From the NCBI RefSeq assembly GCF_029931775.1, contig NC_079322.1:77437326-77501325 (forward strand): 64,000 bases of DNA, given 5' to 3'. Below are positions 12,701 to 21,700 of this stretch, piece by piece; position 1 is the first letter of the stretch, and the number at the start of each line of letters is the position of its first letter. Below the pieces are notes generated by a model. That model worked only from the letters and a program-made list of their open reading frames with translations, searched no databases and was not told where the DNA came from. The translations under genes were made by a program, and so were the position numbers. Source of the DNA: Euleptes europaea. Lineage: Eukaryota > Chordata > Lepidosauria > Squamata > Sphaerodactylidae.

Positions 12701-15700
12701 ACAGTTAGGCCAAGAGATTGTGACCAGCCCAAGGTCACCGGCCCAAGGTCAACCCCGCCATCCCAAGTAACTGGTCCAACACTCTAACCACTACACCACA
12801 CAATGCCGGTAAGCTTCTCAAGGGCAGGGCCCTGACCTCTTCATACCAAAGCGCCGGGCACACAGCTTATGCAACTATTCTGCATAACAACAATGAAGCA
12901 GCAGCTATTTATATAAAATGAGGTGCGCACATAGATAACTGGCTAATTTCAAGCGGCACCACAGAGCCGTTTGCAGATGTAAATCACATGCTTTGCACAT
13001 ATTAATTAAGCATTCCCACTTGGGCACAAGACAGACCTAACTGTGCATTTCTGGAGCTGATCATTAACCTAGTTTCCCCCTCTCTACCCTCTCTTCATAA
13101 ATTAAACAAAAAGGGGTCTGTTAGAAAGATGGACGCCTTCGACAAGCTCCAGTGACACAGGCATAGTCAGCCATGCCAGGATTTTTGCTTCCCCGTTTTT
13201 AAAAATAAAAAAATGTATTACAACGTTTCACAAGCATTTTGCTTTGCACTTTCATAACTGGAAGATCCTTGAAGAGGCTTGCTCGGAAATGGAGAGAAGG
13301 GAGCAAGTCTCCACTGTTATCTTTTGGCTGATAAGCTTAGAAACAAGAAAGAAACTAAAAACTCGGGTTGGGGAGCCAGCTGAGTAACTCTTCTGCAGCC
13401 AGGCATGACACGGAGGCTGCCGATGTGTGCAGGTCATCCAAGGAATTCAGGAAGAGCCACCTGACCACTAAAGGCTGCCGGTGAGATGGATAGGCGAGTG
13501 GACCTGACACGGAAGCATCTACATCCCACCGGGATGAATGAGATGCAGTGGTTAGATGGCCAGGCTTTGAGAGGGGAGATCCAGGTTCAACTTCTCAATC
13601 AGTCACGGGCGATTTCGGGCCGGTCACTTTCTCTCGGCCAAACACACGAAGCTGCCTTCTATTGAATCAGGCCCTTGGTCCATCAAAGTCAGTATTGTCT
13701 ACTCAGACTGGCAACGGCTCTTCAGAGTCTCAGGATGAGGTCTTTCACATCACCTGCTTGCCTAGCCCCTTCAACTGGAGATGCCAGGGGATTAAACCTG
13801 GGACCTTCTACATGACGAACAGATGCTCTACCACTGAGCCACAGTCCCTCCCCAACCTACCTCACTGGGCTACTGGGAGACCAAAATGGGGTGGGAGAGA
13901 ACCATGGACCCTATCCCTATGTTCATTCGAGGACAAGCAGATAAAAAATGAGAACGAGAACTCTATGTAATACTTTCAGCTGGTGTAAACTCTGTCCACA
14001 TTGCACAATGCGTTCCCATCATTCAGCTCCACGGGTGGAAAAGAGATCGCATCGCCAAGTTGGGAAGAGATGTACCAGATTCTTATCCTCTACTTGCACG
14101 CCAGAACACCAGTTATACTTTGCAAGAAGCCAAGGCTCCTGTAATGTTTATAGATAGCCAGATGACCCCTGACCAGTCGCTCGCCCAACATGGGTGAAGG
14201 CAGGCTACGGTAGAGCTGCCATGCAAGGCCTGGTACAGAATCCAGAACACTCAAATCATCTCTAGACTTAGTAGAAAAGAGCAAGAGTCCAGTAGCACCT
14301 TAAAGACTAACAAAAATATTTTCTGGCAGGCTATGAGCTTTCGTGAGCCACAGCTCACTTCTTCTTCAGAAGTGAGCTGTGGCTCACGAAAGCTCATACC
14401 CTGCCAGAAAATATTTTTGTTAGTCTTTAAGGTGCTACTGGACTCTTGCTCTTTTCTACTACTGCAGACAGACTAACACGGCTACCCACTGTGAATCATC
14501 TCTAGACTTGGCTAACTGAGCTCATAGCCGCCTCTACAGGGGCTTCCACTGTTTCAAACACTGGCTTACCGAGCACCTAGATGTTTTGATACAAGGTGTT
14601 TTGATCCTACTGAAATACTTTCCAGCCCAGTAGAAAGCTAGCCTTTTGAAAAGCTCTGAAGAAAGCAAGTTGCCAGTGTAGCATAGTGGTTAAGAGTGCT
14701 GGAGAACCAGGTTTGATTCCCCACTCCTACACGAGTGGCAGACTCTAATCTGAAGAACAGGGTTTGATTCCCCACTCCTCTGCCTGAAGCCTGCCAGGTG
14801 ACCTTGGGCCAGTCACATAAGAACATAAGAAAGGTGCTGCTGGATCAGACCAAGGTCCAGCAGGTCTAGCAGTCTGTTCACACGGAGGCTGACTAGGTGC
14901 CTCTAGGAAGCCCACAAACTAGACATCTGCAGCAGCATTCTCCTGCCTGTTTTCCAAAGCACCTAATAGGCATGCTCCTCTGATCCAAACTCTCTCAGCC
15001 CCACCTGCCTCACAAGGTGCCTGTTGGGGGGTGGGGAGGGAAGGTGATTGTAAGCCGCTTTGAGACTCCTTCCAGTAGAGAAAATCGGGGTATAAAAGCC
15101 CACTCTTCTTCTGCTAGAAGACAGACTAACCTGGGCTTGGTCACTGGGGTAATTCATTTGCAAAGGGGGGGGCATGACATTAATATAGTGCAGGGGTCCC
15201 CAACTTTTTTGAGCCTGTGGGCGCTTTCGGAATTCTGACATAATGTGGCAGATGTAACCATGGGGGGGGGGTAGAGATGGGAGATAACACGGACACCTTG
15301 ATGATTTATGCATCCCATTGTAAGATAACCAGTCTTTGCCCTCTTAGAAAAGTTTGTCTCTTGTTTGACAATTATAAAGAATTATCGCAAGGTGAGTGGA
15401 TGGAGATGGAAATATCTGCCGAGTGGAAAGTTTAAGGGCTTCGAAACAAAGACAGCAGAGGCTGTGTGCGGAAGGAATGCAGCTATCAGTCCACGGTTTG
15501 CCAAGTTCTTGTGAAGCGTGTTTACAAAGTCCTCTTCCCATCCTGCCACCCCGCTTGTCCTTTGTTATTCCCAAATAATCCTCCTTCGCTTCTTATATAC
15601 ACCATGAAACTGACCGGCGCCAACAAGTTTAAAAACATGACTGCTCATTTTCAAAGCTGTCATATTCTCTGCTCCGAGCCAAAGAATTCTACCACCTTTG

Positions 15701-18700
15701 AGAGACCCTTTGCTGGCATTCCGAGGGCATGAAACTCATTTCAGCCCTGAGAAATGCTCTACTGGGAAGAAAGAAGTACGGGAAGGGGAGAGAAAAGGAA
15801 ATTTGAATCACGTCCACTGGATTGCCAGGGAAGGAAAGGTAAATATGTAACAGAAACAGGTAGAAAAGCTTTGAGGTGGACAGTCCTTCCCCAAAGCAAA
15901 GCAGGTGAACCCCTCTGGCCGTTCACAAAGCAGTCACCTCAGAGAAACCTGCAACTGCGTGGCTTGCCTGCAGGACGAAAACCACGGATGAGAACAGAAA
16001 AAAGTTCTTATTAGAGATGGAAACTGAGCCGAGTGGCAACAAGAGATACTGTGGTTCAGGAGTCATAATAGTAGACAACACCGGGAGATATCCAGGTTCA
16101 AATCCCTGCTCATCATGTAATTCACTGAGGTGACCATAGGCCAGTCCATCTAACCTACCTCAGAGGGTTGTTGTGAAGATTAAACAAAAGAGGAGAACCA
16201 TGCAGCACCCTTGATTCTTTTTTTAGAACATTTTTAGGCCATCTCCTCCAGAGAACCTGCAGCTTATGATGTGAAATGGCATGATAAAATCATAACACAG
16301 AAACATAGAGTTGGAAGGGACCACCAGGGTCATCTAGTCCAACCCCCTGCACAATGCAGGAAATTCACAACTACCTCCCCACACACACACACACCCAGCA
16401 ACCCCTACTCCATGCCCAGAAGATGGCCGAGATGCCATCCCTCTCATATCTGCCTAAGGTCATAGAATCAGCCTTGCTGACAGATGGCCATCCAGCCTCT
16501 GCTTAAAAACCTCCAGGGAAGGACAGCTCACCACCTCCCGAGGAAGCCTGTTCCACTGAGAAACCGCTTCCAAGCGCCCTAACCACTGCTGCTCCACTCC
16601 GTCAGCCCAGCCACACCAGGCTTGGTGTCATGGGGTAGCCTGCTGAGGCTTCCTCAGACAAGGTAGATCTAGAAGCAACAGGCTGAGCAGTCACAGATGA
16701 GTTCCCCCCCCCCCGTTCCTACAACCGCCTAGAGCAGGGGACTCACCCGTGTCAGAAGGCCAGCCACAGGCAGGGTCACCAGAGAGCCCCCCAAAGCCAC
16801 TGAAACAGAGGCGTCAAGGGTTCAGCGCACTCTCACACAAGCACAGAAGGAGTGCTGGACCACAGGCCCAGCGAAGAGCATTCCCTGCTGACAATAATGA
16901 GGCTAATGAGCTGCAGCCAGCCGAGAATGCTGAGTCAGAGGAACAAGCAATAGCTGGTTCACTCTAGGCCTACTTAAGCAGGCACTTGCATCCGGGCCAG
17001 TGTGGGACCAACGTCTGCCACCACCCTGTGCTAACAGCAACTATGCCTGTTTCTGAGCTCTGTGTGTCTATGACCCTGGACTGGACTCTGACTATTCTCT
17101 TGGATCACGTTTTGCTACCTGTTTCCGACCTCTGTGTGCCTAGAACCCTGGTTTGAACTCTGACTATTCTCTTGGGCTACGTTTACTACTTGAGACCAAA
17201 CTCTGCAGATAACCTGGTGATGACTTTCGATTGCTCTTGACCCTGCCTCCCTGCCTGGGGCCCTGGGCCCTGACACCCCCTCTTGCTGCAGACTTTGCTC
17301 CTTCGGACTGGAGGCGCCACCCTCCCCTCACAAGAGTGGCCACCGCCATTCCCAATTCAGGCAGCCACTTCACCCCAATGGCCCAGGGAAGATATGCACA
17401 AGTCCCAACAGTATCAGTGGGGCAGTGCCCCACGCTGGGCTTGCATTGTGCCTTGTAGCATTTTCAGCATCATTCTAGAAGGCCATCCAAAACATTGTCT
17501 GGGCTCGCCAAAGGGAACGCGGCAGAGCAACCAGCCCTCGTCTGAAGCAATCCTCTTCCCAGAGCAGCCAGAGAACTTTATTAGCTGAGCTATTAATAAA
17601 CCATGAGGGGAGAGGAAGGCAGCTTATCGTGCCAGACAGATCACTTTATTCTTAACATAGATAATTCATAGGAGCACAGCTTCTCGGGGGCACTGGCGGC
17701 AAAGAGAGTCGTCAAACCTTCGGCTATCATCTTCCCTTTTTAATTATAAAAACAAAAAAAGCTTTTACAGATGGAAGCCTCTGCTTCGGAGGACAGTGAT
17801 AGGGTTGAAGTAGGCAAGTGGGGAAACATGGGCAGGGGGAATCCAAATGTCTGCAGTTAGGAAAGAAGAAGAGGAGGAAGAAGAAGAGTTGGTTTTTATA
17901 CCCTGCTTTTCTCTACCTTTAAGGGGTCTCAAATCAGCTTACAATCACCTTCCCTTCCCTCCTCAAAACAGACATCTTGTGAGGTAGGTAGGACTGAGAG
18001 AGTTTGGAGAGAACTGTGACTAGCCCAAGGTCACCTAGCATGCTTCATGTGGAGTAGTGGGGAATCGAACCCGGTTCTCCAGATTAGAGTCCACTGCTCT
18101 TAACCACAACACAACACTGGCTCTCCCTTATACTACCGAATGAATCTGTTCATGCTGGCAGGGGCTTTCGGCAAGAATGGCATATGCTGGCACCCTCCTC
18201 AGGTAAACCCACTCCAAGGAGGTCTGTAGATAACATCCTAATGACAAATACATCAGAATTGCTGCAGCCTATACATCTGAGCCCAGGGGCCAGGCAAATG
18301 CCCCTGGAAATTTCAGAAGCCGGGCATGAGGGGAGGCAGCCAACTCTGCTTTGCCCCAGGGAATCAGAAGGTGGGTGCTTCTGCATATGGCCACTCTCAT
18401 TTCAGCCCTCATGGCTACCAGCCACTGAAAGGCCAATGCCCACCATGCGGCAATACACTTAGGCTGTTTAGTTTGGAAAGTAGGCAATTAAAGGGAGACA
18501 TGATAGAGGTCTATAAAATTATGCATGGTATGGAAAAAGTGGACAGGGAGAAACTTTTCTCCCTCTCTCATAATATTAGGAGGCGGGGTCATCTGTTGAA
18601 GCTGGAGGGGGTAAGATTCAAAACAGATAAAAAGGAAGCATTTCTTCACAGGATGCATAGTTAAATGGTGGAACTCCCTGCCCCGGATGTAGTGATGGCT

Positions 18701-21700
18701 GCCAACTTGGAAGGCTTTAAGAGAGGAGTGGACATATTCATGGATGAGAGGGCTATCCTTGGCTACTAGTCAAAATAGATACTAATCATACCTATTCTCT
18801 CCAGTTTCAGAGGAGCTTGCCTATTAAACACAGTATCAGAGGAGCATGCCTATTATATTAGGTGCCTTGGAACGCAGGCAGGACAATGATGCTGCAGTCG
18901 TCTTGCTTGTGGGCTTCCTGGAGGCACCTGGTTGGCCACTGTGTGAACAGATCGCTGGACTTGATGGGCCCTGGTCTGATCCAGCAAGGCCTTTCTTATG
19001 TTTTCTGATAACTACAGAACACACCGCACACATCAGAACCTTTTTGTCTGTCTCAAATCCCTGCTGATCATTTTCACCAGATGATACCCGAGTTCAAGAG
19101 ACGTGATACAGGGAGAAACATTTAAAACGGGCATCTTCTGGCATCCTGAAGAACAAGTTTTAAATCTAGGATCGGCTACTGTGGAGCCCACACGACAGAC
19201 GCAAGCAGAAGTGGTCTTGCAGTCCACTAAAGCTTATGTCAAAATACTGCTGATAATACACATTAATGTAGTACTCAAAGCACTCATCAAGAGCCCCGTG
19301 GAGCAGAGTGTTAAGCTGAGGTACTGCAGTCAAAAGCTCTGCTCACGACCTGAGTTTGATCCTGACGGAAGTCGGTTTCAGGTAGCTGGCTCAAGGTTGA
19401 CTCCATCCTTCCGAGGTCAGTAAAATGAGTACCCAGCTTGCTGGGGGTAAAGTGTAGAAGACTGGGGAAGATAATGGCAAAACACCCTGTAAACACAGTC
19501 TGCCTAGTAAACGTTGGGATGTGACGTCACCCCCATGGGTCAGGAATGACGCGGTGCTTGCACCTTTATAGCAAAGCACTCATCACACACAATTACGATC
19601 CTAATCACCACTGTGGAAGCCAGGTCAGTATTATCAGCGCCATGATACCTCTGAAAAATAGCAGCTCAGCTTTAGCACGTATAGCAAGCAAGCTCAATTT
19701 GGTTATTTTGACTCCCTTCTGATTGTCTTGCTAACTGGTTTTCTGGTTGAAAGTTTTGAACGGTTAATTTAGGAACCATTATTGCTGAAAGGGAGCCACA
19801 CCAACATAGAATGCGCAAAGACCAAAGAATGAGGAAATTCACGCCAACAAGCAAAAACAGGAGGAAAACACACATCCATTTAGTTACATGCTGGTGAAAT
19901 GGATCAGCCAGATCCAATTTAGAAGAAGAGTTGGTTTTTATATGCTGACTTTCTCTACCACTTAAGGCAGAATCAAACCGACTTACAATCAACTTCCCTT
20001 CCCCACAACAGACACCCTGTGAGGTAGGGGGGGCTGAGAGAAATGTGACTACCCCAACGTCACCCAGCAGGTTTCATGTGTAGGAGTGGGGAACCAAATC
20101 CAGTTCACCAGATTAGCCTCTACTGTTCATGAGGAGGAGTGGGGAATCAAATCCAGTTCTCCAGATCAGAGTCCACCACTCCAAACCACCCTCTTAACCT
20201 CTACACCACGCTGGCTCTTTACACCACACTGGTTCTCTATTGATTGGTTTGCTGTGAATCCAAAGATAAGCAATTATTTTGACACAAATAATCCCATGAA
20301 CCTCTCTGGCTTATTGACATCGTGGCAAGCCATGCCTTCTTGCTGAAACAAAACTCCATATCATCCGCTCCCAAACATAAACCCCAGACATGGCAAACGA
20401 TCCCATCTTCCTTCCTTCATGACCTCAGCTGTCCCACTAGAACGTTCAGCCCCCAGCCTCAAACCCTAATAAGCCACCATATATGCCTATCTCTCCACAC
20501 CCCCATGCAAACTACTTCAGTGTTATGATGTTTACACCTGCCTGATAACATACCAGAGCTGTTCTCTTTCAAACCGTATCTGTGTCCCCAAAAAGACCTA
20601 TAAAAATCTTGGCTCCCTCCACAACAAGCTGAAAAGACCTTCTACATCCTCTGCCTAATGAAACCTGACCTTCCCCAAGTCTCCATCCCTGAATCCCCAT
20701 CAATCCCAATATTGCCTCTCCCTTATCTCCAGGCAAGAGATCAATTCACCTGGAGAAAATGGCCCCTTTGGAAGGTGGTCTCTATGGCATTATACCCCAT
20801 TGAAGTCCTTCCCCAAACCCAGCCCTCCTCAGGCTTTACCCCCACCCCCAAATCTCCAGGTATTTCCCAACCAGGAGCTGGCAACCCTATTCATTGTCTC
20901 TCCTTACCAGAGCTTAGACCGCACTGATGGACGGAGATCCTTTTCAACCGTTGCTAGATGTATCCGATGCCTGTGCTAATCAGAGTAGACTGTACTGATG
21001 GATGGAAGTTCTCTAGCTGTTTGTTGGCAGATGATGAGAGGGAGGGCATCTTGGGCATCTTCTGGGCATGGAGTAGTTGTCATTGGGGGTGTGGAGGGGG
21101 GGAGGTAGTTGTGAATTTCCTGCATTGTGCAGGGGGTTGGACTAGATGACCCTGGTGGTCCCTTCCAACTCTATGATTCTCCCCATGAATGTATCCAACC
21201 TGCTCTCTCTTAAATGTACACATTTACTTATCTGTTTCCTTTACGTATATCTTGCCTTTCACTCCAGTGGGGACCCCAACGGCTTACATCGTCATTCTTT
21301 GAGACACGTCCTGCAGAGCAGGCCTCTGAGGCCCACTTAAGGCAGGAGAGGCGAGAGTGATGGCTGGAAACCAGGCCGTGTGTGGGGAGAGGGGATCTGC
21401 CCTGCCAGGGCCAGTAGCCCCCTCGGCCCTCCAACACTCTGAGATGCCCCCCATCCCCCGCTGCCCCACCTCCACAGTCTGACCAACCTAAAGCTGAACA
21501 AGGCTTCCATGCATCAGTGCAGTCTACCCTCTGTCAAAGACAGACAACAGAGAAAACGTGCACCTAAAGCTGAACAGGGCTTCCAAGCATCAGTGCAGTC
21601 TACCCTCTGTTAAGGACAGACAACAGAGAAAACGTGCACCTGAAGCTGAACAGGGCTTCCAAGCATCAGTGCAGTCTACCCTCTGTTAAGGACAGACAAC

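Noticed and set aside
13548-13970. 140-codon open frame
   Set aside because: It is made of an old SINE plus reversed SINE A.
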